Part shown: positions 24,726 through 35,001 of the stretch, one piece after another
How the letters are laid out: every line of letters begins with the position of its first letter
How positions within the stretch are numbered: the stretch's first letter is position 1
Source: Opeltia flavorubescens
Taxonomy: Eukaryota; Ascomycota; Lecanoromycetes; Teloschistales; Teloschistaceae
Assembly: GCA_000442125.1 (NCBI GenBank)
Contig: KE546974.1
Span: forward strand, 620,001-684,000
Length of the DNA stretch: 64,000 bases
Direction of reading: 5' to 3'
The notes under the pieces: generated by a model
Told to the model about the DNA's origin: nothing
The model's input: the letters and a program-made list of their open reading frames with translations, nothing else
Database searches by the model: none
Position numbers and translations under genes: made by a program

Positions 24726-24937
24726 GACTTGAAGTAGTGCACCGTATATCAAAATATATATCAAAACTTTTTGGCCCAAAAAAATCCAAAAAAATTTAAC
24801 ATCCCCTGGGTTTTTTGAAATTCGTCCTTTCGCTCGTGTCGCATACGGACAGTAAACTTCCGAGGCGGGGAAAAGTCGGCTCCGATGCTCTAGTTCGTTT
24901 GCCTGAATTCCTTGTGCTCAAGATGCGATTTACTGAC
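24666..24937. repeat. 65-bp inverted repeat pair (24666-24730 and 24873-24937)
   Basis: The right arm on the + strand repeats the minus-strand sequence of the tRNA-like gene: 5 nt of its 5' flank, its first 17 nt and the first 43 nt of the D-loop insertion. I count three mismatches in 65. The arms are separated by 142 bp that include A-runs. The copy holds only the 5' part of a tRNA and no anticodon arm, so it is not a second tRNA gene. Confidence 0.85.
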
Positions 24938-25459
24938 CCTTACACGGTCGGTCTGATAGTTCTTTACAAATGTTCGAGAGTATCGTATTATGATACTATA
25001 TATACTATTATAAATGCAATAGTATCTTGTCTTTGATTGGAGTTTGTCAAGGAGAGTAATGTCTTATATATATAGTGGTCTGTTAATCACCAAAGTAAAT
25101 GTATAACGAAGGCTATTTCAATTTCTATATTTTGAACTTTCAAGAATTTAGTCGGGCATCTGCTACAGCATATCGATACATCGATAGACCGGCATGATCG
25201 AATGATATGCAGAGGCACTGGCCTTCCGCAAGCAGATTAATCGATACAACGGCTGTTCATGTTTTACTGAACCGTTTGCGAGGGAAGGAAGAGAAAACTC
25301 CAAACGTCGCTGACAGGATCATTTCTACTTTATTCAATGGCTCATGTAAGTGATCTTTGTTCGCGGGCCCCTCGCACAAACATCAATGCTCTACCTCTTT
25401 CTTGGAAAAAAAAATTTAAAAAAAAATTTGACTCACGCGAAAAGATTCGTCATGAGGTT
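24938..25459. other. intergenic, AT-rich
   Basis: Low-complexity A/T tracts occur near 25020-25070 and 25408-25430. No gene is supported. Confidence 0.4.
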
Positions 25460-26341
25460 TCAATCTATACTGGGGAACCACACCGGCTGACATCTATCGT
25501 ACGCTTTATCAATCAAGAACTTTATCATGAAGTTATCTACGCTCCAGCCATGCTCTACCTGTAAAGTGCGGGTATCTGGTTTCCCATGCTTCTTCCGGAT
25601 GTGATTGATAGAGTCTTCCACATGCTTCGCCAACACTTCCCCTCGGATCCATGCCTGGGTTTCTGGCCCGCCTTCAATCGATACTTCGACAGGCATGGGG
25701 CCTTGGCTTAAATTGAGGGAATGCACATGCATCCATCCTCCAGTCCAGTCCGGACCGCAATCAGTGCCGTATATTGGTGCGATCAGTTCGATGTTAGAGC
25801 CCTCAAGATCCAAATACTGCAATTTTGTAAGAATATGGCTCAGCCGGCGGAACGACTGAAGTGAATCATCGAAGTTTGCATTCTTGACTTCTGACAAAGG
25901 CCAGTATGCCATGCACAGATGCGTATCATTTGGTACCATCTCTGCGAAAGCAAGGAATGAGGGCCACAATAAACCTTCTGGTCTGCGATGTGCCAGACAG
26001 AGGTGCGTAAGGAATGGAAATGCAAATGATGTAGTGAGATCATCGAATGAGATTTTGACCCCTATCGAATCAGTGATTAAATCAGGTGAAGCATTTTCGT
26101 TGGTAAAGAGGGTCCGCAGCTCGCTCGATGCGATGCCCTCGATTTTCAACGCTGCAACATAAGAGAGCAGGCGCTCTTTGAGATGAAGAGGGAAGTCACA
26201 ATTAGCCGAAAGAAATTTGGCTGTCTCGTTATCGAAATCTCGTGCTATAGTGATCAAAGAACAGTCCAAGAGAGATCCCCGCGAAACAGCTTGCATGTCA
26301 GGGAACGAATATATAGAGCGCTTTGATACATCGAGAGACAT
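25460..26341 (-). CDS. hypothetical protein, F-box/LRR-like fungal family (293 aa)
   Basis: Uninterrupted frame of unknown function. The composition, with regularly spaced leucine and hydrophobic strands (FPFLTHLCLAH, LSHILTKLQYLDLEG, HVHSLNLSQG), resembles the leucine-rich C-terminal part of the large fungal F-box-like family. No convincing F-box is visible at the N terminus, so membership is tentative. It shares a 510-bp divergent promoter region with the DUF3605 gene starting at 26852. The start is the ATG at 26341. No introns are needed. Confidence 0.6.
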   Translation of the reverse strand: MSLDVSKRSIYSFPDMQAVSRGSLLDCSLITIARDFDNETAKFLSANCDFPLHLKERLLSYVAALKIEGIASSELRTLFTNENASPDLITDSIGVKISFDDLTTSFAFPFLTHLCLAHRRPEGLLWPSFLAFAEMVPNDTHLCMAYWPLSEVKNANFDDSLQSFRRLSHILTKLQYLDLEGSNIELIAPIYGTDCGPDWTGGWMHVHSLNLSQGPMPVEVSIEGGPETQAWIRGEVLAKHVEDSINHIRKKHGKPDTRTLQVEHGWSVDNFMIKFLIDKAYDRCQPVWFPSID

Positions 26342-26851
26342 GACAGTATTTGAGACAGTGGCAGTTCATAAAGGTATATGATGAGAACAGAGAGAGAAAA
26401 AAAGACATGGAGGTCTGATGCCGACGCTCACGACATGGCCTCAAGACGTGCAGGTGTACGTGGTCGTAAGGCTGAAATCCATGGTTTGCTACAACATACA
26501 GCCACGACAGACTCGTAATCTGCCCCAAACTAAAATGTTTCATTCGGCAAAGTTTCAGTTTTATAGCTTCGTCATTTCCCATTTATCCAGACTTATTATG
26601 GAGTCATATTTGTTTCAGCTCTATATTCATTTTCTGCTCGTTCCTTTGACTCTTTGCTCCTCCATAGAGGCTTATTCATCCAAGTATAGTTGCGCATGGT
26701 TGACTGGTTCTAAATCGCTATATATGGATCTATAGGATTTGAATTCGTTTCTTTGTGACCAGTATCTCATCATATCCTTTTCGTATAACCTCGTTTCCAC
26801 AGTCCGCTTCTCGAATCTACCCAATCTGCAACATCAAAGATAGACAAATTC
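26342..26851. promoter_or_regulatory. divergent promoter region
   Basis: The 510 bp between the leftward gene at 26341 and the rightward gene at 26852 presumably drive both. No specific element was recognised. Confidence 0.35.
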
Positions 26852-27676
26852 ATGGATACGCTTCCTATTCAGCCGTCAGCGGCGGGTGATCCAACACACT
26901 CTAATTCAACATCAGCGATACCATCGTGGTCCCAAGCCGAGATCGAGTCTTCACAGGCCCCGCAGAGACCGATCGCACCGAACGAGCACGGCAAAGTGTT
27001 CTCATGGGCCGAGGTGAGGGACATTGTCGGTATGAGTCCTTGCGGTCCAGCTGCATTAATGTTGCGTTGTTCCATACTCCAGCTCCGTATGATCGAGTTC
27101 CATTATACGAACCACTGACGACATCTGGAATGAACAGAAACCAACAACCTTCAGCTTATCCGGCGAAAACCGTCGCAACGACTTGTCTACAAAGCCTGGT
27201 GCAAGGACATTATCGCTGCATACGGCTCCATAACAGCCTATATGTGCACCGAGCGCCTACGGTGGACACCGCAACCCAATTCTTCAGCGGACACTGGTCC
27301 AATGTTCAATTACCAGGATCCAACCCCATTTACGCAATCGAGTGATTTCAAAATCTTGCGTAATGACTGGCCATACGGATCCTTCGAGCCAGGAATCACG
27401 CACTTGATAGTGTGGTCCAAGCCGCGAATCCCAACTGATCCGGAGAGCGGGCCCGTGACACCGGAATCAAGGCAGCTGATCGACCGGTTTATCGAGAGGA
27501 CATTTGTTGAAAGGATGGAGCGGGAAGGAATTTCGGCAGGCGAACGGGTATTGTGGTTCAAGAATTGGGGAGCCTTGCAGAGCGTGCGCGGTTTGGAACA
27601 TATCCATGTACTTCTAAAAGATGTTCCAGGGATATTGGTTGACGAGTTGACCGGGGAGAAAGGGGCCCAGCCGTGA
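26852..27676 (+). CDS. DUF3605 family protein (N-acetylglucosamine-induced protein 1-like)
   Basis: Small fungal protein of 238 aa. Exons are 26852-27029 and 27138-27676; the 108-bp intron has GTATGA and AACAG, and the splice restores the family frame. Family hallmarks are FSWAEVRDIV at the domain start, YKAWCKDIIAAYGSI, CTERLRW, then FERTF-like RFIERTFVERM, and WFKNWGALQSVRGLEHIHV near the end. The first ~45 residues are a disordered Ser/Pro leader. Members are named after a Candida gene induced by N-acetylglucosamine; the biochemical role is not established. There are no membrane segments. Confidence 0.85.
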
Positions 27677-29105
27677 CGGCCAGCTCTGACACCGAAGTAT
27701 CTGTCTGTGTATGCAAACCCTGTACTTAGTTGTACCTCAAGCATCAGCACCGCGTACGGCCCAATCGTCATTCGTAGTCGAAAACGATGATCCATATCAG
27801 CAGTCCAAGCATTGAAAGTAGAGCAGACCTCTTCAGAGTGAGATTATGGGGCACCTGTTGCAGTAAACTATACAGAGATCCCGTTACTTTGTTCTCATGG
27901 GTTGATCTTTCCATGCCATACTCTCTGCAATGAGGCAAAATACATCTACTCTTTCCCCGGCTTCTCTCGATCTTGGACATTATCCTTGTAAGACGCCGCA
28001 TTCTAGATCTGCACCATTGATTCTTCTGCTTCTTTGCAGTCGCCCTGCTCAATGTAGACGAGTCGCAAGGCACCTCCAGGTCTCAAGGGCGGCAGTAATC
28101 GGGTGCCAACTTGGCTTGATCATGATTTGTAGCCTTGGTATAGAGTGTTTGTAATGTCCAAAAAGTGGAACCATTGCCTGATTCTGAAAGACACTCTCCA
28201 GAAAGGCTGCCAGCCTGACAAGAACCTCCTAGATGTCAGTCTCCACTCTTTGTTGAAGCCCTTGCAACCAAAGCATATGCGCCAGAGGTTCGAGTAGCCT
28301 ACGTGTGTACGTATCATTCAATGCTAGTCTCTCTACGATGACAGAGAATACCAAGGCAATGGAGCTGGTAAAACAGCAAAAGGGGGAAGAGGAAATGATG
28401 TGCCATGTCGATACCACGATTAGTACAGCATACACTTCTCTCAATAGCTCAGTGACTCATGCTGCAAAACCCATTCAACCGAACACCATAAAGTCAGGCG
28501 GCTATACTTACCGTACGTCTAGTCTTTGTGGAGTGAAAGTCTCTCAAGAATCTCCCCTACAAGTAGGTGCAAGGAAAGCAGAAGGAAGAGAGGATTCATC
28601 AACACTTTGTTGTCGAAGCCCCACTAAATTTGGCATTCTTCGCAGTGAATGAAATATTGACTTGCCTCCAACCCATCAAGATTAGCTCGCTTGTAAGCCC
28701 ACAAATAAAAATTTCCCCCGACCATTTCTAGCTTCAGACTCACCACCTGAAGCACTTAGTAACGCAAGTTCTTGAACGTGGAGCCATTGCCCAAGCCTTC
28801 AGAACATTGTACACTGGTCAGTTACGGTCACTGCGTTGCATCCCTGGCTGTTGTCTTCATCTTATGAGTCTCATTGAAGTCACTGCGTTGCAAACTTCAG
28901 CCCCTACCAAGGAGACACTGCGTTTGCATACTCCATCAAACATACCTAGGAGACACTGCGTTTGCATACTCCACCAAATCAACTAGAGAGACATTGCGTT
29001 TGCAGAGTCTCTATTCATCCACCTGTTCTCTCTCCCGTTCAAGTCGTCACCTCGATAATAATCGACCAGATCACGAGCTCTGTCGGCCTTCGACTTCAAG
29101 GAATC
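27677..29105. other. intergenic with degenerate tandem repeat at its right end
   Basis: No supported gene in 27.7-28.8 kb; the frame at 28305-28652 has no motif. The last ~280 bp contain the minisatellite annotated separately, which would lie in the promoter or 5' leader of the next gene. Confidence 0.45.
28826..29006 (+). repeat. degenerate minisatellite, GAGACACTGCGTTTGCATACTCC unit (upstream array)
   Basis: Two good units spaced about 39 bp apart (near 28912 and 28951) share GGAGACACTGCGTTTGCATACTCCA. A third, decayed unit (GAGACATTGCGTTTGCAGAGTCTC) and two shorter relatives (CACTGCGTTGCA at 28829 and 28880) extend the array. Each unit starts GAG and ends CTC, so it can fold on itself. 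The same unit recurs downstream of the next gene in the same orientation. Confidence 0.8.
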
Positions 29106-30373
29106 ATGGCTTCCCGACGAACTAGCCAGCCAGTGAATTCGGCAACGTTGTACTACAGAACTAACGCCTCCAACGACTGGATCCGATTAGATGAAGCCTA
29201 TCAACCGACACTCCAAGGGAAGAAATTCAGAAACCTGAAAGAGCAACCGGAGTTCACCGAGCCGACTAACGTGGAGAAAATTGTCTTCGACAGCGGCATT
29301 CAAATCGAACAGGCTGCAGAAAAATACAAGAGGACTCACAAGTCTGTGAAGATCAAGGAAATGGAAAAGCCTGAGAGTCGCTGGCGGATACGTTTCGAAT
29401 ACGGCCAATACACGAATGTTTTTGTGAAGGAATACTTGCGGCCCCATAGCGATCCGAAGAAGCCAGCGATTACCTTCATTGAGATCATCTTTGATGTCCT
29501 TGCGCCTCCTGCCAGCACCGATGCTACCATCCATCTACCGCAAGTGCCAATGGAGGTTGTTGAAAGATCGAAGGAAGTCGCTATTGCGGCAGCTGATGTG
29601 AATGTCGTGCCGGAGACGGAGGAGGTCACGTCTTTCGAGGGCGCGTCTGCAGACCAAGAACGATTCGACTTTGACTGGGACGCGGAAGCAGTGACTGCCG
29701 CAATGAGGCCATCCAGGGATCTCCCTCTGGCGCACATCTTCGAGAACTGCGAGGAGCGGGGTTTAACTTCAATCCGTCTTGTCTTCCAACGTTCCAAAGC
29801 TGGGTCGGGCCCTCGGCAATGGTCATGGCCAGCAACTGTCCAGTTTCTTCAAGGTTACAAAGAATACGAAAAGCCGGACACGTTGGTTCAAGCTTCATGG
29901 AAATCGATCTTGGCTGGTTCGGTTGATGAATTTGTGTCAAGTGGCGCGAACCATTCATCAATGTATGCCGAAGGCGATGGTTTCCGCATTCCGCAGTAAG
30001 TGCCACAAAGCATTCAAGACGAATAAATTCAGCTGACCTAGCACGCAGCATAGAACAAAATCAGGACATCGATACCTCGCTTGCCACAAATACTCAAAGT
30101 CCACGACACGGGTCGCCAGCTACAGGTTCCAAAGGCGGAGATGAGTCTGGCGGGAAGAAGGATGGAAAGCGACGAGCCAATATGGAGGCTGAAGGGCAAA
30201 GCGACCCGAAACATCGCAAGGGTATCACGAAAGATAAGCTTGACCGTGAGTACCTAGAGCTGACGTACAAGAAAGAATGGCTCAAGAAAGACATTGCGGC
30301 GAGGTTGGAGGAGCTTGACGAGCTGGAGAAGACGATAAGCAAGAACCGTCAAGAACTCATGGCGCTATTTTGA
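29106..30373 (+). CDS. hypothetical protein with C-terminal coiled coil (404 aa)
   Basis: Unrecognised gene with exons 29106-29995 and 30049-30373; the 53-bp intron has GTAAGT, CTGAC and CAG. The N-terminal ~150 residues look folded (SRWRIRFEYGQYTNVFVKEYLRP) and are followed by an acidic central part. A basic, glycine-rich linker (GSKGGDESGGKKDGKRR) leads to a strongly helical C terminus (LTYKKEWLKKDIAARLEELDELEKTI). An in-frame ATG lies upstream at 28962, but it would read through the minisatellite, so I chose MASRRTSQ at 29106. The gene is bracketed by two arrays of the same repeat. Confidence 0.7.
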
Positions 30374-31972
30374 GAAAGGAGCAGCCGGGGTAGAAGCGGT
30401 CCATTCCAGATTCACTAGGATGTCGAAGTATGAGATCTAGATAGGTATAGAATCGTGGTATCGAAGCTCCTTACACCTAATCATAAAGTGTCGCTATTCG
30501 ATGGTCAATGATGGCTCACTTCTAAGGTACTTAGGTCTTGCAGCTAGAGAACAATGTCCTACCTGATCAAATCTAGCTAACAAATCGTTGGGTTTGAAGC
30601 GCAAACGAGCACTTTCTATGCATGCTGACCGTGTTGTGACCGGATGATACAGCTGAAGATGGGTAGACTTATAAGTCACGCTCCTACGCTCACTACGTCT
30701 AGCGCGAAATTTAGCGCGGCTCCAACAATCATAGATTTTGTGAGTTCTCTCTTCCTTCTCTCTTTGCACTTGGTTTGGGGTGCAAGTTGCCATTTCGTAG
30801 GAAGCTCATGAAGTCCCAGCTTTGCAAGGATTGATTGTTCGTCTTATCGTTATGTGTGCTTGTGAGAGGTCGACTGCGTTGTATACCTCGCCCAAACCGG
30901 TGCCCCTGGGGAGTCAATGCGTTTGCAAACTTCCCTTGTACTCAGAGGACACTGCGTTTGCACACCTCCAACTCTTAAACTGAGGACACTGCGTTTGCAT
31001 TACCTCTCAACTCTTGAACATTGAGGACACTGCGTTTGCATACCTCCAAACTTTTACATACTGAGAATAGTGTATTTGAATCTCCTCGTGCTATGGTACG
31101 TGGAGCTGGAGTTTGGAACCGACTGACATATTTTACTTCATTTAATTTCGCTCATGTTTGAAGGGCGGTTGTCAATGAGTCTCTCTAAAGCTCTGTTTTG
31201 TTCCTCTCGGTCATCGTGGTCTCTTGTTCTATTAGGTCTCTCGATGTATCGAAGCGGTTTGCACTTTCAAAGCAGGAGATAAAAGCTATCAGGCGGGAAT
31301 CTCTCTCAGATCACTGTTTCAACTCCCTGGCCGAGACCTCGATATTGAGGCAATCGATTCTATTTCAGTGACAGACTTAGTGTGGGTGGAAAAGTCAACG
31401 GCGCATACAGCATTTCTCCGAACAGTCTGTTCGCAGATTCGAGCGTGGTCAAGGCCATGACTGACAAATCGTGCACCTCCTAGTATGCTTCCGAGATAAC
31501 CTGCACAAGAGGTCTGGCCTTTAGCAAGTTTACTTGTATATGCACCGAATCAGCCGCTGGGTCCAAATCCCTATCAAGAAATCCGGCCGTTTGAAATATG
31601 CAATGCGCAGAAAACATCGAAAACATTACGCAACTCTGTTACACGGCCGTCCGAACGCCAAATTAAGAATCCCGTGCTCAATTCAGACGGGATATTCAAA
31701 GGGGATGCGATGCAATCAAGCAGACTCGTCAAATCTGGAAGACGCGATATGCGATCGTGGACCGTGCTTCGTGACAATACCAAGAGTTTTGTATACGGCA
31801 ATTGCGCATGGAGAAGTTTGAGCCTACCTCAGACCCTGAGGCATATAGGAAAAATGACACGGCAGATTTCGAGCAGCGGCATGTTCAAGGATGCTAATTT
31901 CAGGCACGAGATTGATATAAGTATGACCCATTACCGGATTCGCATCCGGACATATCGTCAATTCAATGCAAG
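30374..31972. other. intergenic containing the downstream minisatellite array
   Basis: Apart from the repeat at 30.87-31.08 kb, I see no supported gene. Frames at 31534-31976 are short and without motif. Confidence 0.45.
30870..31084 (+). repeat. minisatellite array, GAGGACACTGCGTTTGCATACCTCC unit (downstream array)
   Basis: Three clean units start at about 30945, 30982 and 31023 (period 37-41 bp). Decayed units lie before (ACTGCGTTGTATACCTC near 30874; CAATGCGTTTGCAAACTTCC near 30914) and after (GAGAATAGTGTATTTGAATCTCC near 31063). Each unit is bounded by GAGG and CCTC, which are complementary. It is related to the upstream array, from which it is separated by about 1.9 kb. Confidence 0.85.
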
Positions 31973-32771
31973 ATGAGGCTTAAGTATTTTCTACAGGGTC
32001 TTACCTTGCTGCAAAATCTCTTCTGCGTATCCGCTTCCACAATCCCAACCCATGCACGAGCCATTGTTCCGGCGGAGCTGTCAACCATAACTCCAGCTCG
32101 ATCCTTTTCCCTTCATCCAACAAAGAGGGCATGGCCCGATCACCACCACAACTTCTTTGTCCTTACTTCACTCCTAGGTAGCGAATGGGTTCTTCGATTT
32201 AATGTCCTCGAATTTGTCTCCCAAAGCCACGGCGACACACCAGCCAGAGAGCTGGTGCAATTCTATAAGGCAGCACTTGCTGTAGCGAGAGCCGTGTGGG
32301 CCCGTGGTGAAGCAAAAACTGTGCGGAGGGCGGGGATGAATGGTATAGTGCTGATGTTTTGGTCCGATCAGCCTATCCCGTGGGATTTCCTGAATTCGTT
32401 TTTTGAACATATTGTGAGTAAGCATTCTCTTACTCGAGTCGCTCGCTCAACCCTTCGACCATTCAATCATCTGCATTAGTCTAGGTAAGATCACCGTCTT
32501 TCTCCATTGGACTCCCGCTTCAACAATTGTTCAGACGGTAATGCGATATGTGCACATGGCGAAAACTCGACAATTGCTATTTGGAGCATGTGTTTCTTGC
32601 CCAAGCTCATCCACTAACACTACTTCCTAGATCGACCGCACTCATGGTGGTCTCGTAGGTGGCTTCGAGGTGGCATGTGTCGAAGCAATCACCGGCGCTG
32701 TAATTAACGTAGCGTTATCCATACCGGGTGGAACAGCGGCGCCAGCGGCGAGACGCAAGAATACACGATGA
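31973..32771 (+). CDS. small secreted protein, hypothetical (about 193 aa)
   Basis: The N terminus MRLKYFLQGLTLLQNLFCVSAS is a typical signal peptide, and no further membrane helix is evident. Best model: exon 31973-32413, intron 32414-32630 (GTGAGT...CTAACACTACTTCCTAG) and exon 32631-32771 ending at TGA. Both exons are whole codons. The second exon continues with GGLVGGFEVACVEAITGA, a glycine/alanine-rich stretch. The 217-bp intron is long for this window and contains an internal CTAG-GTAAG junction at 32484/32485. No family is recognised. An extracellular role is inferred only from the signal peptide. Confidence 0.55.
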
Positions 32772-33072
32772 GCAGTACGGGGATGCCTCTAAGGGTGGAA
32801 ATTGGGCTTGACTCACTGGCACTTGGTAAAATCAATCATAGATTTCGTGGGATTTCATGAGACAACCAAGAAATTTGCTTAAACTGACTCTTTCAATCGG
32901 AAAAATTGCGGGTAAGTGACTTGGAAAAGGCGCACACGAGCCATGGGCGAACAGCTGTCTGACACGTGATCAAAGTTCATATCATAGGTCATCCCTTCCC
33001 TGTTCATTTCTTTCATCTCACTATCGTCTAAAGCACCTTCCAAAAAAATATTCCACCTAGTCAATTACAAAG
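32772..33072. promoter_or_regulatory. short intergenic, promoter of next gene
   Basis: About 300 bp between two rightward genes. No other feature is seen. Confidence 0.3.
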
Positions 33073-33777
33073 ATGGAGCTCAACAAGAAATTACCTTTCC
33101 TTCAACACGACAAAACGACTCTGTTACCTCGGTACACCAGCGACGGAGCACCACTGGAAGCAGAAAAACTGCTCGACATACCTTCAGCTGATCGCTCGGA
33201 ATCGCAAAAAACAGACGACAAAACAGGATTTCAAGGTGATTCGCAGCGAGAGCTCGATATTAGTCTAGAATCCACACTGGGATCCATCCATACTGAATCC
33301 GATGCCCGACAAACTAAACCGCCTGACGCTGCCTATCCTCCACGGAAACCCCAGTTGGAACCAGATCAGACCCAGAACGAAAACCGGGTACATATACCCA
33401 AATATGATTGGCCACCATTGACTTACTGGGCATTCGTCATCATATTCATCCTACTTTGGGCCACTCTCCGTGAAATTTACTCAGATGCTATATGCTGCAA
33501 CGACTTTATTGCAACATGGATAGTCGCCGTTCCACCGGCCATTGTGATCGGCGGGACGCAATTACCCATCCGTGACCAGGTCAAAAGGTCATGGCCAAGG
33601 ATGAACGCTAGGAAGCAAAACGTAATCGCATTTATTATATCAGTCGCGGTTAGTACGGTATGCGCAATGTTTTTCGAAAATGAGCCTGCTGAGAGATGCA
33701 GAGGGGTTGTTTGTGAGCTTGGTATGTCGAATCTCGCCTGTGCCTTGTGTGATATTCGCTTATTGCCAATAGCTTGA
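33073..33777 (+). CDS. hypothetical integral membrane protein, three predicted helices
   Basis: The first ~110 residues are polar, disordered and probably cytoplasmic. Three hydrophobic segments follow: YWAFVIIFILLWATL, FIATWIVAVPPAIVIGG and VIAFIISVAVSTVCAMFF. A cysteine-containing C terminus comes last. The open frame gives 234 aa. A GTATGT donor at 33722 and a CAATAG acceptor at about 33772 would instead end the protein after CEL-A, so the last ~17 residues are uncertain. No family is recognised. Confidence 0.6.
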   Translation: MELNKKLPFLQHDKTTLLPRYTSDGAPLEAEKLLDIPSADRSESQKTDDKTGFQGDSQRELDISLESTLGSIHTESDARQTKPPDAAYPPRKPQLEPDQTQNENRVHIPKYDWPPLTYWAFVIIFILLWATLREIYSDAICCNDFIATWIVAVPPAIVIGGTQLPIRDQVKRSWPRMNARKQNVIAFIISVAVSTVCAMFFENEPAERCRGVVCELGMSNLACALCDIRLLPIA

Positions 33778-35001
33778 TCAGGATGGTATTAGATTTCAGC
33801 TACTGGTATTGTAGTTATTGATGAGACGAGAAACATGAGAGTTGACTAATGATTCTGAAACCTTAATCAAGAATGACGAGTGAAAATACGAGGAGGCTAT
33901 TGTGGAAATGGTTTCACACAGCGTCTGAAAGTCAGCTTTTTCAATTGTTGTTACAGGTACTTCCTCAGCTTCCACGGAAGGTCTTTCGTCGAATGCCAAA
34001 GCATCATTGCCACCACCTGTTCGGTTTTTCAGCTTCTCCATACGTCGAAGTAGATCATTACGCTGCTGAACTCATCTCTACAGTCGAATAAGTGAACTGT
34101 CAAAGCGAGGCTGCATGTCTTCCATACGATTTTGTAGCGGTACCTGTACTCTTCTGGGTTGTGCTGCTTCATTCGCTTCCCAAATATCCTTTTATCCTTT
34201 CCAGGCGCTGGTGCAAAGCAATCCTCGAGTTTTTCGATTGAACTTGAAATAGCAAATTTCGGAAAACGCTGATTGAAATGAGACGAGTATTAAAAACCGA
34301 AGCATTCATAACACCTTTTCAGGACAAGGCTAAACAGGATTTTTGGGGATGCCTCAATCGATACATCAAGTGTGATGTAGGAGGAAACCAAACATTCCGA
34401 CGCAGATTGTAAAAAGCGCGTAGATATCTAGAGTTTCAGAGAATGAAAGGCGCTTTGGCAAGAGATCAGGGATAAAGTTGACAAGAGGCAGCAGATGATC
34501 CAGTGCTTTCTCAAGACCCGTAACGGAATCACATAACAATATTGCGAGAACAACAGCAGGGCGCTCCGTCTCAAGAGGCTGGAAATACAAATTGACTTCG
34601 ACATTATAGTAGTAAATATATACATAGATCAATGATCTGCTCAGCAAGATCAGATGACCAATAACGTATGAAATAATCGCTCGCTGAACGAAAGAAACAG
34701 AACTCCAGCCTCAACGCCTGGTATATTGCGATTGGGATATATGTACGCGAATGAATCCCGCACGCTATGCAAGATAGAATAACGATGGTATGCCGCCAAT
34801 AGTGAGAAAAAACACAGCACTGTCCTTTGCCGACACTCATAGATATCAGAGCCGCCACATGATATCAAGGGGATGCATCGTGCCGTCAAATCGTGTCCAG
34901 TCCAAAGGTTTGAGAGAGCAAGAAGAATGTATCCATGAGGTCGAGACCGACCTCGGTAAATATCGTCGATTTTCGAATTGATGATTTAGCTGTAGGCGGT
35001 G
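33778..35001. other. intergenic, no supported gene
   Basis: About 1.2 kb between a rightward and a leftward gene (convergent 3' ends). Only short frames occur on both strands, with no motif. Confidence 0.45.

Noticed and set aside
24873-24937. A second tRNA gene opposite the tRNA-Pro
   Set aside because: Only the 5' 17 nt of the tRNA are copied; there is no anticodon arm, T arm or acceptor 3' strand.
28962-29105. Upstream ATG extension of the gene at 29106
   Set aside because: It would translate the degenerate minisatellite. The context and composition change sharply at 29106.
28826-31084. Repeats with spacers resembling a CRISPR array
   Set aside because: The units are imperfect, the spacing is 37-41 bp with similar rather than unique intervening sequence, and the genome is eukaryotic. 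A minisatellite explains it.
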